Source: an uncultured Anaerolineae bacterium
Lineage (GTDB): Bacteria > Chloroflexota > Anaerolineae > J036 > Brachytrichaceae
Direction of reading: 5' to 3'
Assembly (NCBI GenBank): GCA_937959265.1
Contig: CALGMA010000016.1
Span: 1 to 64,000, forward strand
Length of the DNA stretch: 64,000 nucleotides
In this document: piece by piece, positions 35,694 to 43,911 of the stretch
Position numbering within the stretch: the stretch's first letter is position 1
Layout: each line of letters begins with the position of its first letter
Position numbers and translations under genes: made by a program
Notes under the pieces: generated by a model
What the model was told of the DNA's origin: nothing
Databases searched by the model: none
Seen by the model: the letters and a program-made list of their open reading frames with translations, nothing else

Positions 35694-35774
35694 CGCACGC
35701 GATTATCGCAGCACATTTCGCCGTTTAGCCGATAATTCGGCTCTTGAGACAACAGAATAGGGAGGATCTCAGAC
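35694..35774. promoter_or_regulatory. Divergent promoter region between pyrD and a small orphan gene
   Basis: This 81-bp gap has GATAAT on the minus strand at 35702-35707 (toward pyrD) and GATAAT on the plus strand at 35731-35736 (toward the small gene), back to back with 23 bases between them. Each is five of six bases of the -10 consensus. Neither has a good -35 box. The plus-strand gene also has a GGGAGGA ribosome binding site just inside the right end. The assignment of both as promoters is inference. Confidence 0.45.
35727..35742. repeat. Perfect inverted repeat overlapping a putative -10 element
   Basis: AGCCGA and TCGGCT form an exact 6-bp dyad around the 4-base centre TAAT. The plus-strand GATAAT candidate -10 lies inside it. 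Such a position fits an operator for a dimeric repressor, but 6-bp dyads also arise by chance. Confidence 0.35.
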
Positions 35775-36353
35775 ATGTCCAACCGAAACGAGAACGTGAT
35801 CATTGCCTACTTCCCTGGCGCAGAGAAAGCAGGCGAGGCCGCCGAAGCGCTCAAGTCGTGGGACAAGGCGAATGATGACATCAAGCTCGGCGGCATCGGC
35901 ATCATCGTAGCCGAGAACGGCGAGCTCAAAACGCACAGCGTTGGCGCCAAGGCCACCGGCACCGGCGCGAAAGCCGGCACAGTCATCGGCGTCATTGCGG
36001 GCGTCCTGTCCGGCGGCCTGTCGTTGATCGGCGGCGCGCTGGCCGGGCTGGCCGGTGGCGCGTTGCTCGGCTCGCTCAAGCACAAGTCGCTCGGGTTGAC
36101 CGATGGCGACTACGAGACCTTCAAACAAGAGCTGGTCGGCGGCAAAGCCGCGTTAGTCGTGACGGCCGATGACCACGAGGTGTACGATACGCTCAATCAG
36201 ATCCGCAGCCTCGGCGGCGAAGTGGTGAGTTACACCGCCGACCGCGATGCGATGCAGGCTCTCACGATGGCCGCAATCGAGCAGGAGCGCCAACTCCGTG
36301 GCACCGGCCTGAGCGGCGATCCGACGCGGGGCATCCCACTCCCTCCGGTTTGA
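35775..36353 (+). CDS. Small glycine-rich membrane-associated protein, DUF1269-like
   Basis: A protein of 192 residues. The first 50 residues look like a small alpha/beta domain (NVIIAYFPGAEKAGEAAEAL), then residues 63-100 form a glycine/alanine-rich hydrophobic hairpin (VIGVIAGVLSGGLSLIGGAL), then another alpha/beta segment (KAALVVTADDHEVYDTL). This outline resembles DUF1269/general-stress membrane proteins, whose function is not defined. A strong GGGAGGA ribosome binding site sets the start. It is the only plus-strand gene in the first 39 kb and faces pyrE with 32 bp between the two stops. It is probably unrelated to pyrimidine synthesis. Confidence 0.85.
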   Translation: MSNRNENVIIAYFPGAEKAGEAAEALKSWDKANDDIKLGGIGIIVAENGELKTHSVGAKATGTGAKAGTVIGVIAGVLSGGLSLIGGALAGLAGGALLGSLKHKSLGLTDGDYETFKQELVGGKAALVVTADDHEVYDTLNQIRSLGGEVVSYTADRDAMQALTMAAIEQERQLRGTGLSGDPTRGIPLPPV

Positions 36354-36385
36354 GGCAACGCGCAGCGCCATTCGAGGGGCAGACG

Positions 36386-37018
36386 CTACTGCGTTGACCG
36401 CAGCCAGGCAAGCGCCTCGTCGCGCCGGCGGGCGTCGAGCCGGCCAGACTGCGCGAGCGCGTCGAGCATCGCGGAGAGCGTGAAGACAGCGTGCAGCCGG
36501 ATGCCGTACTGGGCCAGTTCTTTACGCCCGCCTTGCTCGCGGTCAATCACCACCACCACGTCATTGACGATCAAACCCGCCGCGCGCAACGGCTGCAGCG
36601 CCTCGAGCTTGGCCGTGCCGCGGGTGATCAGATCGTCCACCAACAGCACAGTCTCGCCGAGGTAATGTTCGCCTTCGATGAGCCGGCCGGTGCCGTAGTC
36701 TTTGGCCTCTCGGCGCGGGTAAATCAGCGGCTTGGTGGTCTCCAGCGCCACCGCCACGCCAATCGGCAGGCCGGCGTAGGGGATGGCCGCGAGGCGATCG
36801 AACGGCGCGGAGATTCGCGCAATCTCATCGGCCATCGCTTGCGCGACGCGCTTCAGCGCAGCCGGATGCGAGACCAAGAGGCGCAGGTCAATGTAGATCG
36901 GCGAAGTCAGGCCACTTTTCAGCTTGAACTGGCCGAACTTCACGCAGCCGATGTCAAACAAGGTGTTGATGAGTGAGGCGTGATCGGTCATAGGAGCGAG
37001 TGTCAAGGCGTCGGACAT
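36386..37018 (-). CDS. pyrE: Orotate phosphoribosyltransferase
   Basis: A protein of 210 residues. It has the PRPP-binding motif [13 protein letters not shown] at residues 124-136, the [10 protein letters not shown] catalytic loop at 102-111, and the [16 protein letters not shown] start block typical of OPRT. It converts orotate and PRPP to orotidine 5'-phosphate in the cytoplasm. It follows pyrF with 25 bp between, so the last two steps of UMP synthesis are adjacent. The start is uncertain: the ATG at 37018 and one nine codons later (36991) both lack a clear ribosome binding site. Confidence 0.93.
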   Translation of the reverse strand: MSDALTLAPMTDHASLINTLFDIGCVKFGQFKLKSGLTSPIYIDLRLLVSHPAALKRVAQAMADEIARISAPFDRLAAIPYAGLPIGVAVALETTKPLIYPRREAKDYGTGRLIEGEHYLGETVLLVDDLITRGTAKLEALQPLRAAGLIVNDVVVVIDREQGGRKELAQYGIRLHAVFTLSAMLDALAQSGRLDARRRDEALAWLRSTQ

Positions 37019-37043
37019 CGCGCGCGGATGCGCAACGCCGGCG

Positions 37044-37904
37044 CTATAGCCCTCCTAGGCTGCGCATTTGCTCGACCAATTGCAGCGCGGCAGCGCGGGC
37101 CGCTTCGGCAAAGTCGGCCTTGCGCGAGGCGTAAATCACCGAACGCGAGGCGTTGATCACCGGCCCCAGACCATCGCGCGTTCGCCCGAACTCCACCGCA
37201 GCCGCCAGGTCGCCGCCCTGCGCCCCCACGCCGGGGATGAGGAACGGCAACTGCGGGGACAAAGCGCGGATGCGCTGCATCTCTTCCGGCGCAGTTGCGC
37301 CCACCACCAGCCCACATGCGCCGGGGCCTTCGGCATGCCAACGATTGGCCATCAGCGCAACCTTCTCATAAAGGCGCGGCATGGGCGCGCCGGCGCGCCG
37401 GTCATCCATAGCCGGCCGGGCCTCCACTTCCAAGTCTTGCAACTCCCAGGCGTGCTCGTTGCTCGTGCGCACCAGCACAAACGCGCCCCGGTCGGCGTAT
37501 TTCAGGAAGGGGCGAATGGCGTCGCTGCCGATATAGGGTGAGAGCGTGACGGCGTCGGCGCGGAACTGCTCGAATGCCCCGCGCGCATAGGCCTCGGCCG
37601 TGTGCCCAACGTCGCCGAATTTGCCGTCGAGGATGATCGGGATGTCCGGCGGAATCAGGCGCACGATGCGCTCTAGGGCGACCATGCCGGCTGCGCCCTC
37701 CGCCAGGTAGAAACCCAGGTTGGGCTTGTAGGCGCAGACTAAATCGCTGGTCGCCTCGATGATGGCGCGGGCGAAGGGCAACATCGGCTCATCGTAAGGC
37801 TGAATCGGCAACGGCGTATGCGCCACCACAATGTCCAGGCCGATGCACAGATAGGAGCGATTCTTGCACTGCGCCTGCGCGAGCTTTTCGATGAAGGCAG
37901 ACAT
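37044..37904 (-). CDS. pyrF: Orotidine 5'-phosphate decarboxylase, type 2
   Basis: A protein of 286 residues, the longer type 2 length. The catalytic block is [10 protein letters not shown] at residues 93-102, keeping D93, K95 and D98 of the D-K-D set; many relatives have arginine after the lysine, where this one has phenylalanine. The phosphate-binding end GVGAQGGD and [11 protein letters not shown] is intact. It releases CO2 from OMP to give UMP. The gene starts 15 bp after the stop of the GT39-like gene upstream on the same strand, so it may depend on that transcript. Confidence 0.93.
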   Translation of the reverse strand: MSAFIEKLAQAQCKNRSYLCIGLDIVVAHTPLPIQPYDEPMLPFARAIIEATSDLVCAYKPNLGFYLAEGAAGMVALERIVRLIPPDIPIILDGKFGDVGHTAEAYARGAFEQFRADAVTLSPYIGSDAIRPFLKYADRGAFVLVRTSNEHAWELQDLEVEARPAMDDRRAGAPMPRLYEKVALMANRWHAEGPGACGLVVGATAPEEMQRIRALSPQLPFLIPGVGAQGGDLAAAVEFGRTRDGLGPVINASRSVIYASRKADFAEAARAAALQLVEQMRSLGGL

Positions 37905-37919
37905 TGGTCGGGTTTGCGG

Positions 37920-39599
37920 TTAGCCGGGCAGATAGTAGCTGATGGCGAGTCCGCTGTTGGGATACACGACTTCATCCACCAACCGATGGCCGCGCACCTC
38001 ACCGAACGCGCGCACGATGCGCTGGCGCCACGCGTTCTTGTTGCGCATGTCCTCGGTTTGATACAGCGGCGACGATTCATCCACGCGGATGAGCGTGACC
38101 TGCGCGCCGGGATTTTCGTCCAGCCAGCGCTGCACGCGGGCGATGTCGTTCGGCCCTTCCACCGGCGGCGCGTCGTATTGGATCGGATGCGGCGTGTTGG
38201 CGAACGCCGGCAACGGGCGCAGCCGCCACTCGAACAGCGGCGGGCTGAGTTCCCCGAAGGTGCCGATGATGAGCACCGGCCGGTTAGCTTGCTGCCATCG
38301 CACGATCTGGTGCGAAGCGGCGCGCAAGTCATCCGCGAGGTGACCGGCCCATACCGGCTGCAAGCGCGGCAGCCAGGTCAGCCAACTCAGGATGGCCAAG
38401 CCGAGCGAGCCAAAGGCCAGCATCCAGGAACCAAGAGGCCGGCGCGTCGCCTTGGCGCCCGGTGCTTGGCGGCTGAGGCGGTTTGTCAGTTCGCCGGCGA
38501 AGTCCGCTGCTCCCAGCCCCGTCAACAACCAGAGCGATGGGAAGAGCGGCGTGATGTAGCGGTCGGCTTTGAGCTGATGCAGCGTGGCCAGCACGAAGCC
38601 GAGCGCGAAGAACACGGCCAGCAACGTGACACCGGGATGGCGGACGCGCGCGACGGCCCAGGCCGCGCCGAGCAGCGCCGCCCCGGCCAACGCCGGAGCC
38701 GGCATCAGCCAGTCGAACGTCGTCCGCACGTAGAACAGCAAGTTCTCGGCGCTCCAGAACGGATAGCCGCTGTCCTCGTTGGTGACGAAGAAGCGGAAGT
38801 CGCGCCACTTCACCTCGGTCGGTACGATGTCCGTCCCGCCAAAGAACCAAAACAGCACCCCTAAAACGAGCGGCGCATACAACGCGAAAAATTGAGACGT
38901 TGAGACAAGGCGATCTTGCGCTCCCACGTCGCGCTTCGTTCGGATCAGGCGGAGGCGTTCGCCGAGGTCTACGATGCCCACGGCTGAGATGGCGAACGCG
39001 GCGTAGTTGAACTTGGTGAGGAAGGCGAGGTACAGCGCGCAGCCGGTGAGGAAGAACCAGAGCGTCTGCCGCGCGCGCAGCGCCCGCAAGAAGCACCAAA
39101 ACGCGACGAAGACGACGAACGCCACCGGCGTCTCTTGCATCGCCCAACTGCCCACGAACAACCAGCCCGGCGCGCTCAGCGCGATCAGCCCGCTGACCAG
39201 CCCGGCCAACGGCGCCAGCTCCGGGCTGATCTGGTAGGCGATGGCGCATGCCACGAGCGCCGTGGCGACGAGCATGATGTAGGCGAACAGGCGCGCGCTT
39301 TCGTCGCTGCGCCCCAGGATGCCGAGGAACGGCGCCTGGAGCAACGAGAAGCCCGGCGGCCACAAGGTCTGGATGTGAAAGTCGCCCCACAGCGCGCGCA
39401 GATCGAGCGCCAGGATGTCGCGCAATACGTAGTAGCCCGGCAGGCTGTGCGCCGCTTCATCGAAGTTGAGCGGCGGCGCAGGTGCGATCAAGCGCAGGAA
39501 GACTTCGCGGCCGATGACGACGGAGATCAGCGCGAGCGCGACGGCGACGAGCCACGTGCGGGCTTTGGGCGACACGCCGATCAGTATACTCACCCGCAT
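37920..39599 (-). CDS. GT39/ArnT-like polytopic membrane protein
   Basis: A protein of 559 residues with about ten hydrophobic segments. The first extracytoplasmic loop has NFDEAAH (D47, E48) and, further on, LWPPGFSLLQAP, the D-E and PPG signatures of the PMT_2/ArnT superfamily. The last 120 residues are soluble but lack the beta-sandwich module of its neighbours. Starts at ATG 39599 or, less likely, at an ATG 27 bases upstream inside the divergent gene, or at GTG 39575. The stop lies 15 bp before pyrF. The sugar and acceptor are unknown. Confidence 0.82.
   Translation of the reverse strand: MRVSILIGVSPKARTWLVAVALALISVVIGREVFLRLIAPAPPLNFDEAAHSLPGYYVLRDILALDLRALWGDFHIQTLWPPGFSLLQAPFLGILGRSDESARLFAYIMLVATALVACAIAYQISPELAPLAGLVSGLIALSAPGWLFVGSWAMQETPVAFVVFVAFWCFLRALRARQTLWFFLTGCALYLAFLTKFNYAAFAISAVGIVDLGERLRLIRTKRDVGAQDRLVSTSQFFALYAPLVLGVLFWFFGGTDIVPTEVKWRDFRFFVTNEDSGYPFWSAENLLFYVRTTFDWLMPAPALAGAALLGAAWAVARVRHPGVTLLAVFFALGFVLATLHQLKADRYITPLFPSLWLLTGLGAADFAGELTNRLSRQAPGAKATRRPLGSWMLAFGSLGLAILSWLTWLPRLQPVWAGHLADDLRAASHQIVRWQQANRPVLIIGTFGELSPPLFEWRLRPLPAFANTPHPIQYDAPPVEGPNDIARVQRWLDENPGAQVTLIRVDESSPLYQTEDMRNKNAWRQRIVRAFGEVRGHRLVDEVVYPNSGLAISYYLPG
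39583..39590. promoter_or_regulatory. Palindromic -10-like element between head-to-head genes
   Basis: AGTATACT is self-complementary, so TATACT, five of six bases of the -10 consensus, is read on both strands at almost the same place. It lies 18 bases before the plus-strand ATG at 39609. For the minus-strand gene it is upstream only if translation starts at GTG 39575. No clear -35 box is present for either direction. Confidence 0.35.
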
Positions 39600-39608
39600 C
39601 GCGCTTTC

Positions 39609-41939
39609 ATGATCACAGCCTCGCATCGCATGCGCCGCTGGCTCGCAGCAGCCGCGCCTCTGGTCATTCTCGTATTGCTCTGGGCATTGTTCTTCTGGCG
39701 CATCCTCACGCCTGCATCGGCGGACCGGTTGACCTTTCAGCAGGGCGACTTCACCCTACAGTTCCTGGCCTACCGGCAACTCGCCTATCGCCAGCTTGTC
39801 GCCGGTCGCTTCCCGGTGATCGAGGAGTGCTTGTACAGCGGCCATCCCTTTCAGGCCGATCCGCAGTCGCAGGTGTTGTATCCGCCTGTGCTGGCCGCCT
39901 TGCTGATCGGCCGCGCGCTGGGTTGGGCGGAGTACCCGCTGCGCGCGTTGGAGTGGGAAGTGATGCTGCATGTGCTCCTGGCCGCAGTTGGCATGTATGG
40001 CTTCTTGCGCGTCGCCGGCAACGAACCGGGGCGACCGCGTCTGCAGCGCCTCGCGGCGCTCATCGGCGCCGTCGCTTATGGCTTCGGCGGCTTCATGACC
40101 GGCTACGCCATGTTGCAGACGGCCATCTTGCAAACGGCGGCCTGGCTTCCGCCGATTCTGCTGGCGCTCCGGCAGCTCGCCGCTCGGCAGCGCTGGCTGC
40201 CCATCGCGGCGCTGCTGGCCGTCCTGGTCTTTTGCGCCTTCACCGCCGGTCATCCGCAAACGCTACTCTTCGTCGTCTACACCGGCGCCGTCGCGTTCAT
40301 CTTCTGGCTTTGGCAGGCGCGCCGCGATGAGGGACGCGCGGCGCTGCTGCGACACGGGCTGGCGCGCGGCGGCGTTGCTGCGCTGCTGGCCATCGGCCTG
40401 AGCGCGGCGCAGCTCGTGCCGACCTTGTCGTTCATGCTGGCCTCGACGCGCGCATCGCTGACCTTCGAGCAGGCCGGGCGCGGCTTTGCGCTGCACGACA
40501 TCGCGCTGTTCGCGCTCACCGGCGTGATCAACGTGTGGCAGCCGATCTATGTGGGCATTGCGCCGCTGGCGCTGGCCGGCGCAGCCGTCCTCTCAGGCAT
40601 CCGCGCCCCCGGCGGTCGGCGCGATGTTTGGCTATGGGTTGCGGTTGGCCTCGGCGCGCTGGCGCTCAGTTTCGGCGCAAATGCCATCGGCTTCGACTTG
40701 GCGTATCTGATGGCGCCCGGCTACCGCCAGTTCCAGGCGCAGGAGCGCCACGCCGTAATTGTGACGTTCGCGCTGTGCGTGCTCGCGGCCTATGGCGCGG
40801 GCTTGCTGCTGCGCCCGCTGCGCTTGCGCGCCCGCTTGAGGCTGTGGCGCGCAGCGCGGGGCTTGGGGCTGTGGGGCGCGGGCGCGTTCAGCGCGCTGAT
40901 CGGCCTGCTCGTCGTGCAGCGCTTGGCCGGCGATCCCGCGCAGGCGGCGCTACCCATCCTGGCCGACAAGTTGGCGCTGATCGTGCTCGGCCTGCTCGCC
41001 ACGGCAGCGCTCTTTGCCTGGCGCGCGCGCCTGGGAGCAACGCCGCGCCGGCTGTGGGGCGGTGTGCTGCTCGGCCTCGTCATCTTCGATTTGTTCAGCG
41101 CCAACCGCGATACCGCCATGCAGCCGCCCGCCGAGCCGTTCCCGCCCAACCCGCTGATCGCGCCGATCGGCCCGACGCAGCAGCCAAACCAACACGCGCG
41201 CGTGTACAACCACTTCGGCCTGCCGCTGAACGGCGCGTGCATCGCCGGACTGAACGAAGTCGGCGGCGGCTCGCCCATCGTCCTGCGCGCCTACAAGTCG
41301 TTCTTGGATAACGCGCCCGAAGAGGTGATGGTGAAGCTGCTCAACGCGCGCCACGCGGTGACCTGGCGCGGCGCAATGGAGACGCCGGAGGGCGTGATGA
41401 TCCCGTGGTTTCTGCTGGCGCGAGACATGTTCGAGGGCAAAGAAGCCAGCACCTACCGGCTGGATTGGGAGCCGCAGACGTTCAACGGCGCATGGATCCC
41501 CGGTCGCATCACGCATGTCCCCTCCGAGGCGGCGATGTATGCGCGCATGCGCGCGCCCGATTTCGACCCATTTGCCGAGGCGATCCTCATGCGTCCATCA
41601 GACGGGGAACTGCTGCACGGTACGAGTGGCAGCGCGGCCATCGAAGGCAAGTCGCCCGGCTACATCAAAGTCGCGGTCAACGCCGACGCGCCGACGCTGC
41701 TCATCGTCAGCGAGGCGTATCACTGGAACTGGGTGGCGCTGGTGAACGGACAAGTCACACAACCGGTTGCGGTCAACGGCGCGCTGCTCGGCGCGCCGAT
41801 CCCGGCCGGCGCATCCAGTGTGGAGTTCAGCTATCGCCCGCTCGATCTCTACGCTGGCGGCGTCATCAGCGCGCTCACGGCGGTAGTCATGGCATGGGCA
41901 GTCGTATGGACGACGGGCCGGCGCGGGGCGTCCGTCTGA
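39609..41939 (+). CDS. YfhO-like large membrane protein
   Basis: A protein of 776 residues. It starts with a hydrophobic segment (LVILVLLWALFFWRIL), then an extracytoplasmic loop with QGDFTLQF and VIEECLYSGHPFQADPQSQVLYPP, the characteristic opening of YfhO-family proteins, which are GT-C-like enzymes linked to glycosylation of teichoic acids and surface polymers in Firmicutes. About twelve helices follow, then a soluble extracytoplasmic part (SEAYHWNWVALVNGQ, then VEFSYRPLDLYAGG) and one final helix. The frame is open far upstream, but that part is antisense to the GT39-like gene and is not credible. A start seven codons later (39630) is possible. Confidence 0.85.
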   Translation: MITASHRMRRWLAAAAPLVILVLLWALFFWRILTPASADRLTFQQGDFTLQFLAYRQLAYRQLVAGRFPVIEECLYSGHPFQADPQSQVLYPPVLAALLIGRALGWAEYPLRALEWEVMLHVLLAAVGMYGFLRVAGNEPGRPRLQRLAALIGAVAYGFGGFMTGYAMLQTAILQTAAWLPPILLALRQLAARQRWLPIAALLAVLVFCAFTAGHPQTLLFVVYTGAVAFIFWLWQARRDEGRAALLRHGLARGGVAALLAIGLSAAQLVPTLSFMLASTRASLTFEQAGRGFALHDIALFALTGVINVWQPIYVGIAPLALAGAAVLSGIRAPGGRRDVWLWVAVGLGALALSFGANAIGFDLAYLMAPGYRQFQAQERHAVIVTFALCVLAAYGAGLLLRPLRLRARLRLWRAARGLGLWGAGAFSALIGLLVVQRLAGDPAQAALPILADKLALIVLGLLATAALFAWRARLGATPRRLWGGVLLGLVIFDLFSANRDTAMQPPAEPFPPNPLIAPIGPTQQPNQHARVYNHFGLPLNGACIAGLNEVGGGSPIVLRAYKSFLDNAPEEVMVKLLNARHAVTWRGAMETPEGVMIPWFLLARDMFEGKEASTYRLDWEPQTFNGAWIPGRITHVPSEAAMYARMRAPDFDPFAEAILMRPSDGELLHGTSGSAAIEGKSPGYIKVAVNADAPTLLIVSEAYHWNWVALVNGQVTQPVAVNGALLGAPIPAGASSVEFSYRPLDLYAGGVISALTAVVMAWAVVWTTGRRGASV

Positions 41940-41955
41940 GCGCAAGGAGCGCAGG

Positions 41956-43911
41956 ATGAACGCTGAGAAGCAGCCACGAACGCAGCGCATCGCTGCGATG
42001 GCGTTGATCGCCGTTCCGACGCTCGTGTACGTTGCCGCGCTGTTGTTCGACCCGTCGCGCGCGCTGGTGCTCTGGGAACGCGCGACGCCGCCGTTGCTGC
42101 CGCTGCTGTTGCTCACTGCCGGCCTGGTCGCTCATGCGGCGCTCTCCCTGCTCATCCTGGCGCGCATCCCGGCGCAGCTCTCGCGCGGCCAGGCGGCGCT
42201 GCTGCTGGGCTACATCGTAGTGGCCGGCCTGGCGCTGCAAACGGCGGCGATTCACATCGTCGAACCATTCCCGCTGCGCGGCCTCGCCTTCCGGCAATAC
42301 AGCGACTTCACCGGCGGCTACTTCAGCGTGGGCGTGCGCGTGGACGACCTGGGCGCATGGTTGGGGCGCTTCGTGCAGGAGATGGAAAGCTACAACGTGC
42401 ATGCCGAGCGTCACCCGCCGGGGTTGCCGATGATCTTCTGGGCCGGCGTGCAGTTGATGCGCCCGTTGCGCGGCTTGGCCGAAGCGCTCGGCCCCACCCT
42501 GCGCCCCTTGGCGTGCTTCGATTTGCGCGCGGCGACGCTCGACGATGCGCAGATCGCCGCCGGCTTGTTCGGCATTCTGCTCGAGACCGCCCTCGCGTGG
42601 CTCACGCCGATCCTGCTCTTCCTCTTCGTCCGGCGAATCGCCGACGACCGCGCTGCGGCAACCGCGGCCCTGCTCTGCCCACTCGCCCCCGGCATGTTGA
42701 TGTGGGCCTCGCAGTGGGATCGCGGTTTCGGCGTCTTCACGCTGGCCGGCTTGCTGCTGGTCGAGCAACTCGTCGCGCGGCCATCGGCCATCCGGTCAGC
42801 GGCGCGTGTCATCGGGCTTGGCTTAGTCTTGTCCATCGGCGCGCTGATGAGCTTTGGCAATTTGCCGATCATCATGATCTGCGGGCTGTATGCGCTCATC
42901 CGCATCTGGCAAACGGATCGCTTCAGGTCGCTGCCGACGTGGGCGCTGCAAGGCGCAACCGTGCTGGTCGGATTTGCGGCGCCCTGGGCAGCCATGATCC
43001 TGCTGACCGGGTTCGATTTGCCTGCCACCTACCAGACGGCCATGCGCATCCATCTGTCGCTCGAGCGCGACTACTGGCCATTTATCGTCTGGCATCCGTG
43101 GGACATTTTCACTTTCGTCGGCTTACCGGCGGCGGCAATCGCGCTGCTGATGACCTGGCGTCGCGCGCCGGCGCTCACCTTCGCCTGGGTTGCGACGATC
43201 GCGGCGCAGTCGCTGCTTCATGTCGCCCGCGGGGAGACCGGCCGGGTATGGATGTACTTTGCGCCGGTCATCCTCGCCTTAGCCGGCCTCTGGCTGGCGC
43301 AGCAGTCGGCGGCGACGGCGCCGGGCAGCGCGAAGCCGGCCGCCTGGTTGCCGGTTTTTGCGTTGGGCTTGCTGGTCATTCAGTCCGCAACACACATTGC
43401 CTTGCTCAGGGTCATCGGCTATGGCGTGGATCCGCTCACCGTGCCGAACGCGACCTTGCCGGCCGATCTCATCCCGACGAACATCCGCTTCGAGCCAAAC
43501 GGCGAGGCCCGGCTCCTCGGTTATACGCTCCCACCTGTGCTCGCGCCGGGCCAATCGGCCACGCTCAACTTGTATTGGAAGTTAGAAGGTGACACAGCGC
43601 TGCCCACGGCGCGCAAGGTCTTTGTGCATGTGGCCGACACGCCTGAGGATGAATACCGCATCGTCAACCAGGACGGCCGTCCGGCGAATTGGACGTTGCC
43701 CACGACGTGCTGGCTGCCCGGACAGGTGATCCACGACCCACATCATTTCACTGTTGCCGGCGACGCGCGCCCGGGCGAATACTATGTGCTGGTCGGGCTA
43801 TACGACGAGTTCACCGGCGAACGCGCTTTTGTGCACACCGCGCAGTTTGCGGTCGCCAGTGCCGTTGCTTTGCCGACTAAGCTCAGGATCGCCTCATCGA
43901 ACCTCGAATGA
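41956..43911 (+). CDS. Polytopic glycosyltransferase-like protein with one C-terminal beta-sandwich module
   Basis: A protein of 651 residues. About twelve hydrophobic segments occupy residues 12-500. The first large loop has VDDLG at 130-134 and ERHPPGLPM at 151-159, echoing the acidic and HPPG elements of GT39-like enzymes. Residues 509-635 form the shared module: GYTLPPVLAPGQ, LNLYW, VFVHVAD, W-x-x-G and ARPGEYYVLVGLYD. It starts 16 bp after the YfhO-like gene, with AAGGAGCG just upstream as ribosome binding site, so the two are an operon. Its 3' end overlaps the opposing gene by 18 bases. Confidence 0.83.
   Translation: MNAEKQPRTQRIAAMALIAVPTLVYVAALLFDPSRALVLWERATPPLLPLLLLTAGLVAHAALSLLILARIPAQLSRGQAALLLGYIVVAGLALQTAAIHIVEPFPLRGLAFRQYSDFTGGYFSVGVRVDDLGAWLGRFVQEMESYNVHAERHPPGLPMIFWAGVQLMRPLRGLAEALGPTLRPLACFDLRAATLDDAQIAAGLFGILLETALAWLTPILLFLFVRRIADDRAAATAALLCPLAPGMLMWASQWDRGFGVFTLAGLLLVEQLVARPSAIRSAARVIGLGLVLSIGALMSFGNLPIIMICGLYALIRIWQTDRFRSLPTWALQGATVLVGFAAPWAAMILLTGFDLPATYQTAMRIHLSLERDYWPFIVWHPWDIFTFVGLPAAAIALLMTWRRAPALTFAWVATIAAQSLLHVARGETGRVWMYFAPVILALAGLWLAQQSAATAPGSAKPAAWLPVFALGLLVIQSATHIALLRVIGYGVDPLTVPNATLPADLIPTNIRFEPNGEARLLGYTLPPVLAPGQSATLNLYWKLEGDTALPTARKVFVHVADTPEDEYRIVNQDGRPANWTLPTTCWLPGQVIHDPHHFTVAGDARPGEYYVLVGLYDEFTGERAFVHTAQFAVASAVALPTKLRIASSNLE

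Noticed and set aside
37044..37904. pyrF as an inactive enzyme because phenylalanine follows the catalytic lysine
   Set aside because: The essential D93, K95 and D98 and the phosphate-binding end are intact; the neighbouring position is variable across OMP decarboxylases.
38329..39390. A 353-codon second minus-strand frame inside the GT39-like gene
   Set aside because: Arginine-rich shadow frame; the overlapping frame has the helices and D-E motif.
39135..39608. An N-terminal extension of 158 codons to the YfhO-like protein
   Set aside because: It is exactly antisense to the start of the well-supported GT39-like gene, is very rich in R, Q and D, and has no start signal; the hydrophobic N-terminus begins at 39609.
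41887..42768. A 293-codon minus-strand open frame opposite the gene at 41956-43911
   Set aside because: Glutamine- and arginine-rich shadow of a high-GC coding region with no start signal.
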